DNA of 64,000 nucleotides from CAZYFH01 sp965197395 (GCA_965197395.1 CBDANB010000004.1:62001-126000); one strand, 5' to 3'; shown: positions 24,986-35,134, counted from the stretch's first letter. The notes: generated by a model not told the origin, from the letters alone. Numbers and translations are program-made.

Positions 24986-25735
24986 TCACGGCCCACACGC
25001 GGCGGCGACCATTGTCAGGGCGCTGAGGTTGATCCGATTCTCTTCCGGCCCCCTGATCAGAAAGCCCTTGGCTTCCATCTTGTGGCCGGCGTGCGGCGCC
25101 GGATCGGGGTAGACACTCATCAACGCGAACGTCTGCTCGCCGAGCGGCTGGTCGCCGAGGGTCGTCAGATCGTCGGCCGTCGATGCTGACGGGTCGGCCG
25201 TTCGCACCGGCTCGGTACCGCGGATGAGCATCCAGCCGTCACCGGCGTGTTGGGTCAGGCAACCGACGACCTGCACCAGGGCGAAGCTCGGCACCTGCCC
25301 CGGCCCTTCCCGGTCTTCGATTCGAATGTCCGCGAGCCCGACCGCGGCCAACTCGCGGCCGCCGTCGGGAAAGCCGTTGAACTCGAGGATGTACGCCACG
25401 CTATCGAGATAGGCGGCGTCGCTGAGCGTCGCGGGGTCGTCGAACGGCATCAACGAGCGGATGCGCGTGAACAGGGTGTCGACGGTATCCTCGCGCCAAT
25501 CCTGCATGAATCGATTGCCGGCGAGCGGCCGGGCCTCCTGCGATCCGCTCAGATCGGCGCCGTGGCAGCTGCCGCAATGCCGCTCGTAGACCGTCTTGCC
25601 ACGCGCGGCCTGCTCGGCCGTGAAGACGCCGTCCCACACGGTGGTTTGCTCCGCTTGCGACGCCACCGTTCGAGCTCCGCCGCTGGCGATCACCGGTCCA
25701 ATGGCCAGCGCCAACGTTGGCACCGCGGCGATCAT
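24986..25735 (-). CDS. secreted monoheme cytochrome c
   Basis: With the ATG at 25735 the product is 249 residues: a signal peptide (MIAAVPTLALAIGPVIASGG), then a c-type cytochrome domain with CGSCH at residues 54-58, GADLSGSQEARPLAGNRF, and a likely axial Met in IRSLMPFDDPATLSD. About 130 residues follow the heme domain (VGCLTQHAGDGWMLIRGTEP and so on) with no recognised domain; similar tails occur in proteins annotated as PQQ-dehydrogenase partner cytochromes. The longer in-frame start at 25927 gives an Arg-rich leader and was rejected. It is divergent from the DUF5655 gene. Confidence 0.88.
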   Translation of the reverse strand: MIAAVPTLALAIGPVIASGGARTVASQAEQTTVWDGVFTAEQAARGKTVYERHCGSCHGADLSGSQEARPLAGNRFMQDWREDTVDTLFTRIRSLMPFDDPATLSDAAYLDSVAYILEFNGFPDGGRELAAVGLADIRIEDREGPGQVPSFALVQVVGCLTQHAGDGWMLIRGTEPVRTADPSASTADDLTTLGDQPLGEQTFALMSVYPDPAPHAGHKMEAKGFLIRGPEENRINLSALTMVAAACGP

Positions 25736-25887
25736 GTGTCTCGCTCTCGCGCCCGCCCTCACTCTCGCCGTTCCTCCACTCGCGCCGCGGAGTATACCAG
25801 GGGGCCCCGCGGTCACGATGGTGCGCCGAACGAACCTATACTTGGGCTGCGAGACCCGGCCGGCGCGAGCAATCTGTGGGGGGGCGC

Positions 25888-26367
25888 ATGCGGCGCGTGG
25901 GGACACGGCGGAGCGAGAACAGCGCACGCCCGCTCTGGACCTGCCCCGCGTGCGGCCAACACTACGTCACCCGCAACATGTGGCACAGTTGCGGACCGCA
26001 CACGGTCGACCAGCACTTCACGGACAAGCCGCCCCATCTGCGTCAGCTCTTCGACGCCTTCGTGCGACTCGCGCGCAGGCGCGGCCCGATCATCATCTCG
26101 CCGAAGAAGACCTACATCGCGCTCCAGGCGCGGGTCCGGTTCGCCAAGGTCATCGTCCGCAAGAACCACATCGTGTGCGGCGTGGCGTTTCGCCGGCCGG
26201 TGCGCCACCCGCGGCTGCAGTTCGTCCTCGAGGTCCAGGGATGGTGGGAGTATCGTTTCAGGGTACACGCGCCGTCTGACCTCGACGCCGACGTCGAAGC
26301 GTGGCTCCGCGAATCGTATGCGTTGGGCGCGCAGCGACAACCTACGAGAACGGCCCGGCAAGGGTAG
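25888..26367 (+). CDS. DUF5655 domain protein
   Basis: This 159-residue basic cytoplasmic protein has the signature LWTCPACGQHYVTRNMWHSC near the N-terminus (Cys, Cys, His, Cys, resembling a small zinc site), then DQHFTDKPPHLRQLFDAFVR and GPIIISPKKTYIALQARVRF, typical of DUF5655. Family members are small proteins of unknown function that some databases compare with transport-type domains. A run of Gs (GGGGGGGC) precedes the ATG at 25888 as a ribosome-binding site. No operon partner is visible. Confidence 0.85.
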   Translation: MRRVGTRRSENSARPLWTCPACGQHYVTRNMWHSCGPHTVDQHFTDKPPHLRQLFDAFVRLARRRGPIIISPKKTYIALQARVRFAKVIVRKNHIVCGVAFRRPVRHPRLQFVLEVQGWWEYRFRVHAPSDLDADVEAWLRESYALGAQRQPTRTARQG

Positions 26368-26398
26368 CCGGGTCGATGCGATCAACCATCTCGAGCGC

Positions 26399-26428
26399 AT
26401 GACACATGTGTTAAACGGAATGTGTCAT
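26399..26428. promoter_or_regulatory. 9-bp inverted repeat ATGACACAT / ATGTGTCAT
   Basis: Two perfect arms are separated by 12 bp (gtgttaaacgga) in the gap downstream of the DUF5655 gene. The AT-rich symmetry in a GC-rich background suggests a regulator-binding site or a small hairpin. If the 31-codon frame at 26446-26541 is real, the site lies beyond its stop, which argues for a terminator-like or unrelated role. Confidence 0.4.
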
Positions 26429-26445
26429 AGGAAGCGAGTCAGCCG

Positions 26446-26541
26446 CTACCACGCCCGAGGTCGCTGCAAGATCGCCACGAGCTCCTCGCCGCCGAACGCC
26501 GTGCTGCCCACCGTGAGGCTCATCACTTCGTAGCGTGACAT
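26446..26541 (-). CDS. possible 31-residue small protein
   Basis: The minus strand has ATG at 26541 preceded by AAGGGGACTGAC, a plausible ribosome-binding site. It encodes MSRYEVMSLTVGSTAFGGEE followed by LVAILQRPRAW and a TAG stop. I do not recognise the sequence. It could be a genuine small protein or a remnant of a longer gene. The only support is the ribosome-binding site and an unremarkable amino-acid composition. Confidence 0.25.
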   Translation of the reverse strand: MSRYEVMSLTVGSTAFGGEELVAILQRPRAW

Positions 26542-26701
26542 GTCAGTCCCCTTGGTCGAGCGACGAGATGCCCACCAATCAAGGGCGCACAAACGATGCC
26601 ACGCGGAATCCCCGGAACGCGGCGGTCAACTCCCGCGCCATTCGGGGATGTGAGTCGTGCGAGAACGGTTCCCCCGCGAATCGAAGGACCGCTGTCGTCC
26701 C

Positions 26702-28660
<1,959 letters not shown>

Positions 28661-28761
28661 GATGATGGCTCCGAGAGTGAGAGGGAAAACGACCGGGAAA
28701 CATAGCACACGCGACCACCGACGCCGTCGCGGATGCTCCGCGCCAAGGCGCGCGGGCCCGG

Positions 28762-29562
28762 TCAGTCGATGGCGGTCTGAGCGGCGCCGGAGATGTGCAG
28801 CGTGTCGGGATCCTGGAGAAAGACCACGGCCCGGAGGGCCTCGCGGTTCCACTCGGGTTCGAGCCGCACACGAGCCTCGAAGCGACGAGGGGACGCGTCC
28901 TCACGCAAGACGGGACCCAGACGCTCCAGATGGCGCACGACGCCGGTGTGGTGCAGACGGCGGAACATGTTCTCACCGGCCTTGACGTCGGTCATCAGTC
29001 CGTTCTCGGTGATCGCGAGCCATAGGTCGGCCCGTTCCGTCGAGCCCGCGGGCGGCGCACCGATCTCAGCCGCCAGTGACATCTCGCGATTCCCGGGTGT
29101 GGTCGTGGCGTGCACGACGGTCGGCGTTTTTGGTGCGTCAGCGGCCCGTCGGATTTCCGCGCCGGCTTGCCGACCGCGACTCCCAACGAGCTCCACCCGA
29201 CCATCGATGACCAGTTGCGGGGTGTAGATGCTGCCGACGTCGAGCGCCTTCGCGTACGCCCGCTGGCGCTGGGTGAACTGCGGCGACGAGAACCGATCCC
29301 GCCACCCGAGCCGGTCCCAGTAGTCGACGTGCTGGCTGAGTGGGATGATCACGACACCCGGCACCGGCTGCATGCGCGCCAGGCTGCGCAGCAGGGTGTC
29401 GGCCGGCGGGCAGCTCGAGCAGCCCTCGGAGGTGAAAAGCTCGACGATGACCGGGGTGGGCGCGACCGGCCCGCCCGGTGCGCGGGCGCGGACGCCGACG
29501 GAGACCGCCAGCACGACGCCGAGGGCCACCGTCGCACAGGTGACCGTCTGTCTGGACGTCAT
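28762..29562 (-). CDS. DUF1223 secreted thioredoxin-fold protein
   Basis: From the ATG at 29562 the product is 266 residues: a signal peptide (TVTCATVALGVVLAVSVGVR), then ELFTSEGCSSCPPADTLLRS with a CxxC motif, PLSQHVDYWDRLGWRDRFSS and YTPQLVIDGRVELVGS, all hallmarks of DUF1223. A thioredoxin-like fold and redox role in the periplasm are inferred from the CxxC; the family function is unproven. The AGAGGAG motif abuts the ATG, an unusually short spacing, so the true start may be slightly downstream. It is divergent from the esterase gene. Confidence 0.88.
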   Translation of the reverse strand: MTSRQTVTCATVALGVVLAVSVGVRARAPGGPVAPTPVIVELFTSEGCSSCPPADTLLRSLARMQPVPGVVIIPLSQHVDYWDRLGWRDRFSSPQFTQRQRAYAKALDVGSIYTPQLVIDGRVELVGSRGRQAGAEIRRAADAPKTPTVVHATTTPGNREMSLAAEIGAPPAGSTERADLWLAITENGLMTDVKAGENMFRRLHHTGVVRHLERLGPVLREDASPRRFEARVRLEPEWNREALRAVVFLQDPDTLHISGAAQTAID

Positions 29563-29570
29563 CTCCTCTG

Positions 29571-29597
29571 TATACTGACACGGGACGCAACGTCCCG
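29571..29597 (+). promoter_or_regulatory. putative -10 box and palindrome between divergent genes
   Basis: TATACT at 29571-29576 resembles a -10 element for the esterase gene. The perfect inverted repeat CGGGACG-CAA-CGTCCCG (29581-29597) follows immediately, where transcription would begin. It could be an operator or a 5' hairpin in the esterase mRNA. No good -35 box was found. Confidence 0.35.
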
Positions 29598-29647
29598 CCA
29601 GACTCACCCACGAACCACCGTTCACCTGTCCCAGAAAGGGAGGCGGC

Positions 29648-30586
29648 ATGTCCAGTCGGCTCTTCGCCATCGCGTTGCTCGCGGTCGTGGCGTCGCTCGT
29701 CGTGATGCCCGTCGGCGCTCGGGCCCAGCTTGCCCCGACGACGGCGTGGGTCTCTCATGTGTCGAACGAGTATCGCGTCATTCCCAACGTCACGTATCAC
29801 GTCGCCAACAACGTCGACAACCGCGTCGACCTCTATATCCCACGCAACGCGCGCGGTCCCACGCCGGTGCTGATGTATATCCATGGCGGCGGATGGGTTG
29901 GCGGCAGCAAGGAGGCCAACGTGCTCCGACTGCTGCCGTATCTCGAGATGGGCTGGTCCGTGGTCAACGTGCAGTACAGATTGGGCCGGGTCTCGCGCGC
30001 GCCGGCGGCGGTCGAGGACTGCCTGTGCGCGCTGCAATGGGTGAAGCGTAACGCCGAGGAGTACAACCTCGACGCGTCGCGAATCGTCGTGACGGGGAAC
30101 TCGGCCGGCGGACACCTGGCGCTGACGACGGGGATGATCCCGAAGTCAGCCGGGCTCGACCTCGAGTGCCAGATCCAGGAGGAGCTCGGTGTCGCCGCGA
30201 TCATCAATTGGTATGGCATCACCGATGTGGGCGACCTGCTGCAAGGCGAGAACACGAAGAGCTACGCCGTCCGCTGGATGGGCAGCCTGTCGGACCGACT
30301 GGACGTGGCACGCCGCGTGTCACCGCTGAGCTACGTGCGCAACGGGTTGCCGCCGGTCCTCACCATCCATGGAGACGCCGACCCCGTCGTGCCCTATCGG
30401 CACGCGGTGCGGCTGCACGCCGAGCTCGCCGACATCGGCGTCGCGAACGAATTGCACACGGTGCCGGGCGGGGGCCACGGAGGGTTCGACCGCGAGCAGA
30501 CGCTGCGGATCTTCGAGACAATCCACCGGTTCCTCGGCCGCCACGGGCTCGGGGGCGCCGGGAGCACCTCGCAAGGACAGCCGTGA
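29648..30586 (+). CDS. secreted alpha/beta hydrolase (esterase, BD-FAE/COG0657 type)
   Basis: This 312-residue serine hydrolase has a signal peptide (MSSRLFAIALLAVVASLVVM), the oxyanion motif MYIHGGGWVGGSKE near residue 80, the nucleophile elbow VTGNSAGGHLAL near 158, an acid in ILTIHGDADPVVPY-type sequence (VLTIHGDADPVVPYRHA) near 240, and His in VPGGGHGGFDREQ near 280. Likely substrates are short-chain or feruloyl esters. GGGAGGCGGC precedes the ATG. Its stop overlaps the GTG start of the next hydrolase, so the two form a coupled operon of exported esterases. Confidence 0.92.
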   Translation: MSSRLFAIALLAVVASLVVMPVGARAQLAPTTAWVSHVSNEYRVIPNVTYHVANNVDNRVDLYIPRNARGPTPVLMYIHGGGWVGGSKEANVLRLLPYLEMGWSVVNVQYRLGRVSRAPAAVEDCLCALQWVKRNAEEYNLDASRIVVTGNSAGGHLALTTGMIPKSAGLDLECQIQEELGVAAIINWYGITDVGDLLQGENTKSYAVRWMGSLSDRLDVARRVSPLSYVRNGLPPVLTIHGDADPVVPYRHAVRLHAELADIGVANELHTVPGGGHGGFDREQTLRIFETIHRFLGRHGLGGAGSTSQGQP

Positions 30587-32223
30587 CGGTGGCGGGTCGC
30601 GTCCGATCGAGCGTCGCCGACCGTGGGGTCTCGATCGGGGTTGTCGCCGGGCTCGCGCTGGCGGTCGCCGCGCCGGCGCGGGCCGGGCAGACCTCCGACG
30701 CCGATCTCGATGAGGCCTTCGCCGCGTTCTGGGCGGCCGCCTCGGACACCGCGGTGGCGGCGGCGACCGAGCGCGTGCTCGCCACCGATCCCGGCATCGA
30801 GGACATCTGGTCGCGGCTGCGTCGCGGCCGACCCTACGCCGCTGACGTGCCGACTGGGCGCCAGCTCCGCAGCCGTCCGAACCGGGACGGGGTGGAGCAT
30901 GCGTATGTCCTGCTCATCCCGGAGGACTACGACCCGTCGGTCCGGTATCCCGTCCGCGTCTACCTACATGGCGGGGTGATGCGTCCGAAGCGCGACGACG
31001 GCTGGTGGCGGAACGAGGAGCGGGTGACGCGCGACGATGCCATCGTCGTGATCCCAGCCTCGTGGGACGAGTCCATCTGGTGGCAGGATTCCCAGATCGA
31101 GAATCTGGCCGGTGTCCTCACCGACGTCAAGCGGACCTACAACGTGGACGAGAACCGCGTGTATCTGCTCGGCATCTCGGACGGCGCGACCGGCGCGTAT
31201 TACCAGGCGTTCAAGGCGACGACGTCGTGGGCGGGGTTCCTACCGTTCATCGGGCATCCGGTCGTGCTGTCCAACCCCTCAACGGGTGTCGACGGCGAGA
31301 TGCACGTGACGAACTTACGCAACAAGCCGCTGTTCATCATCAACAGCGGGCGCGACCGCCTGTATCCGGTCGCCGCCGTCGTGCCGTTTTTGCGTCTGTT
31401 CCAGGACGCGGGGGTCCAGCTGGACTTCCGGCCGCAACCGGAGGCCGGCCACGACACGAGCTGGTGGGAGAGCGAGGCGGCGGCCATGGACTCGTTCATG
31501 GACGACGTCCAGCGACGTCCAATGCCGGCGGCGCTGTCGTGGGAAACCGAGCGCGTCGACCGATACAACCGCGCGCACTGGCTCGTCATCACCGAGCTCG
31601 GGTCGGTGGACGGCGAAAGCGAGCTCGACCCGTTCAACACCGTGGCCGACGCCGCGAGCGGGTTGCCGCTCGGCATCAGCACGATCGGCGAGCTGCAGGA
31701 TGGATCCGGGCTCCGGGTGTTCGAGGTGGAGGACGATTCGATCGCGTCGGCGGCCGGGATGCAATCGAACGACACCATCGTGGAGGTCGAGGGTCTGGAG
31801 GCCCCGAACGTCGAGGATCTGAAGAACGCGCTCACCGGATTTGCGCCCGGCGACCGGCTCCGACTGGTGGTCGATCGGAGCGGCGAGCGGACGGAGATCG
31901 TCTTCGTGTATCCCGAGACGGCCGCGCCGCGCACGCGCCCGGCGTTCCCGCATCGCCAGCCCTCCGGCCGGGTGGAAGTGCGCGTGGCCGGGCGGAATCA
32001 AGTCAGGGTCGCGACCCAAGGCGTGCGGCGATACACGTTGCTCCTTTCGCCGGAGGAGTTCGACTTCACGGCGCCGGTCACCGTGGTCACCAACGGTGTC
32101 ACCTCGTTCGAGGGGATGGTGGAGCCGGACATCGGGGTGCTCCTCCGTTGGGCCGCCATCGACCAGGACCGCACGATGATGTTCGGCGCCGAGCTCGACA
32201 TCGAGGTGACGCCCACCCCCTAG
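30583..32223 (+). CDS. secreted alpha/beta hydrolase with C-terminal PDZ domain
   Basis: I place the start at the GTG at 30583, overlapping the upstream stop (GTGA); this gives 546 residues with a signal peptide (VSIGVVAGLALAVAAPARAG). A hydrolase domain follows: YVLLIPEDYDPSVRYPVRVY, HGG, the elbow LLGISDGATGAYY with Ser in G-x-S-x-G, FIINSGRDRLYPV, and His in PEAGHDTSWW. After about residue 360 comes a PDZ domain (PLGISTIGELQDGSGLRVFE, SNDTIVEVEG). A last 80-residue region after it is not recognised. A PDZ fused to an esterase is unusual and suggests docking to a C-terminal peptide. The TAG stop lies inside the end of the MITE-like element. Confidence 0.85.
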   Translation: MTVAGRVRSSVADRGVSIGVVAGLALAVAAPARAGQTSDADLDEAFAAFWAAASDTAVAAATERVLATDPGIEDIWSRLRRGRPYAADVPTGRQLRSRPNRDGVEHAYVLLIPEDYDPSVRYPVRVYLHGGVMRPKRDDGWWRNEERVTRDDAIVVIPASWDESIWWQDSQIENLAGVLTDVKRTYNVDENRVYLLGISDGATGAYYQAFKATTSWAGFLPFIGHPVVLSNPSTGVDGEMHVTNLRNKPLFIINSGRDRLYPVAAVVPFLRLFQDAGVQLDFRPQPEAGHDTSWWESEAAAMDSFMDDVQRRPMPAALSWETERVDRYNRAHWLVITELGSVDGESELDPFNTVADAASGLPLGISTIGELQDGSGLRVFEVEDDSIASAAGMQSNDTIVEVEGLEAPNVEDLKNALTGFAPGDRLRLVVDRSGERTEIVFVYPETAAPRTRPAFPHRQPSGRVEVRVAGRNQVRVATQGVRRYTLLLSPEEFDFTAPVTVVTNGVTSFEGMVEPDIGVLLRWAAIDQDRTMMFGAELDIEVTPTP

Positions 32224-32386
32224 CACCCCGTGGTGAAAGTCCCGCTGCATTCGACCGGTGATGCATCTTGCCTGACGGCGTTGCTCCTCGGTCAAATACG
32301 GGGCGGTATTCTCCCTCGTCGCGCCTTGTCAACCGAGCGCCTCGCCGGTCTCGGTGCAACGCAGCACTTTCACCACGGGCTGCTAG
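32220..32386. mobile_element. 167-bp MITE-like element with about 40-bp terminal inverted repeats
   Basis: The left end reads ctagcaccccgtggtgaaag. The complement of the right end reads ctagcagcccgtggtgaaag. Similarity continues imperfectly to a GACCGG motif about 40 bp in. CTAG flanks both sides and could be a target duplication. The 85-bp centre has no gene. The element sits exactly between two convergent genes. The left CTAG supplies the TAG stop of the PDZ hydrolase (32221-32223), and the right one supplies the TAG stop of the CDGSH gene (complement of 32383-32385). Folded RNA from either side could act as a terminator. A third, partial end occurs at 48277. Confidence 0.7.
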
Positions 32387-33024
32387 CCGTTGCGGAACCT
32401 GACCGTCGCGTGTGACCCGTCACAGAACGGCATGGCGCGCGAGGCCCCGCAACGACACAGGGTGTAGCGCTCGCGGGAGGCCCCCTCGGCCCACGCGCAG
32501 CCGTCGAGCTCAACCGCGCCGTCGACCGCCAGCGGTCCATCCTTGAGCACCGTGATCTTCGGCTCCTGGTCGGCGTCCGCCACCGGCCCGCTCGCGGTCG
32601 TCGTGTAGGCGAGCGCGCCCGACGGGCAGGCGCGCACGGCTGCGATCACCCGCTCCGGGTCGGCGCCGTCCGCCGCGATCCACGGCCTGCGGCTCGTATC
32701 AAAGACCTCGGGGAGTCCCCGCGTGCAGTCTCCGGCGTGGGCGCAGATCGCTTCGTTGTATTGCACGGACACTGCTTGTCCGGTGTAGGTCCGTCCCCGG
32801 GTCGCCGCGACGTTGATGCGGGCCTCGCCAGTGAAGTGATAGGGCCCGTGTGCCCCGTCACAGAACGGTTTGGTCGCGGAATAGCCACAGCGGCAGAGCT
32901 CCATGTCCGCTTGCACCGGCAACCGTTGACCGGCCGCGTCGTCGAGCCGCTCGAGCCCGCTGACGACGAAGGGGCCCCATGGAACCACCGTGATCTTCGG
33001 TTTCGCCATGCTGTGCCGCCTCAC
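32383..33024 (-). CDS. double CDGSH iron-sulfur / divergent ferredoxin fusion protein
   Basis: This 213-residue (GTG at 33024) or 208-residue (ATG at 33009) soluble protein has two CDGSH motifs, CRCGYSATKPFCDGAH near residue 45 and CRCGASRAMPFCDGSH near 190. Each provides three Cys and one His for a 2Fe-2S cluster. Between them lies a Fer4_19-type ferredoxin segment with ICAHAGDCTRGLPEVFD and ACPSGALAY. It is therefore likely an electron carrier with up to three clusters. The GTG overlaps the stop of the MoaD-like gene (GTGA), which in turn overlaps the oxidoreductase, so all three are coupled. This argues that it passes electrons to or from the tungsten or molybdenum enzyme. The start choice is uncertain. 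Confidence 0.9.
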   Translation of the reverse strand: MRRHSMAKPKITVVPWGPFVVSGLERLDDAAGQRLPVQADMELCRCGYSATKPFCDGAHGPYHFTGEARINVAATRGRTYTGQAVSVQYNEAICAHAGDCTRGLPEVFDTSRRPWIAADGADPERVIAAVRACPSGALAYTTTASGPVADADQEPKITVLKDGPLAVDGAVELDGCAWAEGASRERYTLCRCGASRAMPFCDGSHATVRFRNG

Positions 33025-33293
33025 CCTCCCTCGATTGCGGGGACGATGTCGATCTCGTCACCCGTACGGACCGGCGCGCCGAGACGGTCGGCCGGGAGCT
33101 GCTGATCATTGAGAAACACCACGATGACCGGGTTGACACGACCGTCGGACGCCAGTACGAGCGTGGCGAGCGCCGGGTAACGGCGGCCCACCTCGCGCAA
33201 CGCCGCTTCCACCGTCGGTGCCGTCGTGTCGACGACGCCGACGCCCCCGATGCGGTCGGCGAACAGCGCTGGGAGGCGCACACGGACACTCAT
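33021..33293 (-). CDS. MoaD/ThiS-family small protein of the AOR operon
   Basis: The 90-residue product MSVRVRLPALFADRIGGVGV has a beta-grasp pattern and ends in IVPAIEGG. The C-terminal Gly-Gly is the site that becomes a thiocarboxylate in MoaD, the sulfur donor for molybdopterin. The ATG at 33293 overlaps the stop of the oxidoreductase gene (ATGA), and its own stop overlaps the next GTG. MoaD-like genes are known neighbours of tungsten aldehyde oxidoreductases, where they presumably supply or tailor the pterin cofactor. No moaE or other pterin gene is in the window. Confidence 0.9.
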   Translation of the reverse strand: MSVRVRLPALFADRIGGVGVVDTTAPTVEAALREVGRRYPALATLVLASDGRVNPVIVVFLNDQQLPADRLGAPVRTGDEIDIVPAIEGG

Positions 33294-35134
33294 GACGATG
33301 CCGTCGTCCGTTCGAGGTCCGCGATCTCCCGATCGAACACCGCCCACACCTGCTCGCTCAGCGAGCCGAAGAACTCGCGGGTGATGAAGGGCTCGATCTC
33401 GAGCGCCGGATTGGGGCGGTCGAAGACCTCGGCGGGGAGCGTGTAGTCGGCGCGCTCGTACCCCTGCTTTCGCTCGAGCCACAACGCCCGGATGAACGCG
33501 CGCCGGACGGCCGCGAGGAGCTCCTCTCGCGTGACGTGGAGCCCGACCTCTTCCGCGAGGGCGTGTGGCGCCTCCTCGGCGTTGAGCATGGCGAATTTGC
33601 AGAGCCCGAGCAGGTCGTCACGCACGAAGTAGAGCCCACGCTCGGTGATCGCCTTCACCCAGTAGTCGACCGACCGGTCTTGCTCGAGCGCGAGCAGCAT
33701 GTAGGTCGCCATCGACATGTGGCCGCCGGCGATCGCCCACGGATAGCCGGGGTTGGTATCCGGGATGTATGCGGGGAGCTCGAGCCCCTTGCACTGCATG
33801 GCGTACGCTGGCTCACCGAGGTGTTCCGACAACCGCTTCACCCCTCGACCGACCTCCGGGCAGCGGCCGGTGCCCGCCAGCTCGATCAACTCCGCCACCT
33901 TGTTCACCTCGCCGAAGCGGGCGCCGTTCAAGATGGGGCTGTCGGGATGGCGCGCGTTGTAGTCGAGGACGTAGCCGATCGTCGTCCCGATCGAAATCGA
34001 GTCCATCCCGAGCTGGTCGACCCTGGCCACGAGCGGCCACGCCGCATGCGGATCGTCGATGCCGAGATTCGTCGACAGGAGGTTGAGCGGCTCGTAGTCG
34101 AACTTGGCGCGGAACGCCCCGCGCGACCCGTCGGCCGTTCGCTCGTAGAGGTTCTTGTGGCAGTTGATGCCGCACTTGAAGCACGACTCGGCCTTGATGA
34201 CGAACTCCGGCTCCACGGCGCTCCGGAACATCTTCTTGGCGCGGCCATCACCCTGTGGTCTGAAGTTGTGCTGGGGCACGAACGCGAACCGGTCGAGTGG
34301 TTCGTAGTTGGCCCACGTGCCGCCGAGGCCGCCACGGTTCGCTTCGCGAAACTTGCGCGAGCCCGGCCCGGTGGCGATGTCCTTATTGAGGGCGCGGATC
34401 TGGGGCGACGGTGCCACGACGTGATCCGGCGCCTGGGCGACGATGCCGACCAGGTGCTTCGACCCCATCACCGACCCCATCCCGCCTCGTCCGGCCCACC
34501 GACACTTGTCATCGCCGGTCTTCAGCAGGTTCTCCGTGCTGAGCGCGACGGCCCCGAAGTAGCAGGAGGCGAAGTGCTCGCCGGCCGGTCCGATCACGGC
34601 GAAATGGGCGTCGGGGTAGTCGGGCTGGAGCGCCAGGATCTTTCGAAAACATTCGAGACCGAGGAGCGGAGCGGCGGGGACGAGCTCGGCAGACGGCCCC
34701 TCGTCCGTGGCGCGCAGGACGAGCACGACCGGCTGCGGCGAACGGCCCGCGATGACGATCTCATCGACACCCGTCCAGCGGAGCTTCGAGCCAAATTTTC
34801 CGCTCCCGGCCGACCACATCGCTGCGGGGAGCCCCGCGTTCGAGACCTTCAGCGGGCTATACGCGGAGAAGTACACGCGTAGACCGGTCATCACGTTGCT
34901 ACCGGTCAGCACGCCGGTGTTGACGACGAGCGGGCTATCGCTCGCAAACGCGTCGGTGACGTTGTATTCCGCGAGCAGCTGAAACGATCGACCGAAACCG
35001 CCGAGGACGTCTTCGAGGTTGCGGCACGCCACGTCGCCGAACGCCACCGCGCCTTCGGCGAGGTCCACGGTGCATCGGGTGTATCGCTCCGACGTAGGGT
35101 CGCGGATCGGGCCGGTGCCGTGCGGGGCGCGCAT
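33290..35134 (-). CDS. aor: aldehyde:ferredoxin oxidoreductase (tungsten/molybdenum bis-pterin enzyme)
   Basis: AOR enzymes oxidise aldehydes to acids using a tungsto-bispterin and a 4Fe-4S cluster. From the ATG at 35134 the product is 614 residues, the usual length. The N-domain contains LTGSNVMTGLRVYFSAYSPL and SGKFGSKLRWTGVDEIVIAG. Pterin-binding RWAGRGGMGSVMGSKHLVGI follows near 212-231. The cluster ligands are Cys318, Cys321 and Cys325 (ESCFKCGINCHK) with Cys512 in LLGLCKF, mirroring C288/C291/C295/C494 of the Pyrococcus enzyme. The sequence is divergent from archaeal AOR. It has no signal peptide, so it is cytoplasmic. A terminator-like hairpin precedes it at 35200-35232. The substrate is unknown. 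Confidence 0.93.
   Translation of the reverse strand: MRAPHGTGPIRDPTSERYTRCTVDLAEGAVAFGDVACRNLEDVLGGFGRSFQLLAEYNVTDAFASDSPLVVNTGVLTGSNVMTGLRVYFSAYSPLKVSNAGLPAAMWSAGSGKFGSKLRWTGVDEIVIAGRSPQPVVLVLRATDEGPSAELVPAAPLLGLECFRKILALQPDYPDAHFAVIGPAGEHFASCYFGAVALSTENLLKTGDDKCRWAGRGGMGSVMGSKHLVGIVAQAPDHVVAPSPQIRALNKDIATGPGSRKFREANRGGLGGTWANYEPLDRFAFVPQHNFRPQGDGRAKKMFRSAVEPEFVIKAESCFKCGINCHKNLYERTADGSRGAFRAKFDYEPLNLLSTNLGIDDPHAAWPLVARVDQLGMDSISIGTTIGYVLDYNARHPDSPILNGARFGEVNKVAELIELAGTGRCPEVGRGVKRLSEHLGEPAYAMQCKGLELPAYIPDTNPGYPWAIAGGHMSMATYMLLALEQDRSVDYWVKAITERGLYFVRDDLLGLCKFAMLNAEEAPHALAEEVGLHVTREELLAAVRRAFIRALWLERKQGYERADYTLPAEVFDRPNPALEIEPFITREFFGSLSEQVWAVFDREIADLERTTASS

Larger units (their letters stand above)
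26368..26701. other. 334-bp gap between DUF5655 gene and htpG
   Basis: The gap contains a perfect 9-bp inverted repeat (26399-26407 and 26420-26428) and a possible 31-codon minus-strand reading frame (26446-26541), both listed separately. The rest (26542-26701) shows no gene or clear hairpin. Confidence 0.55.
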
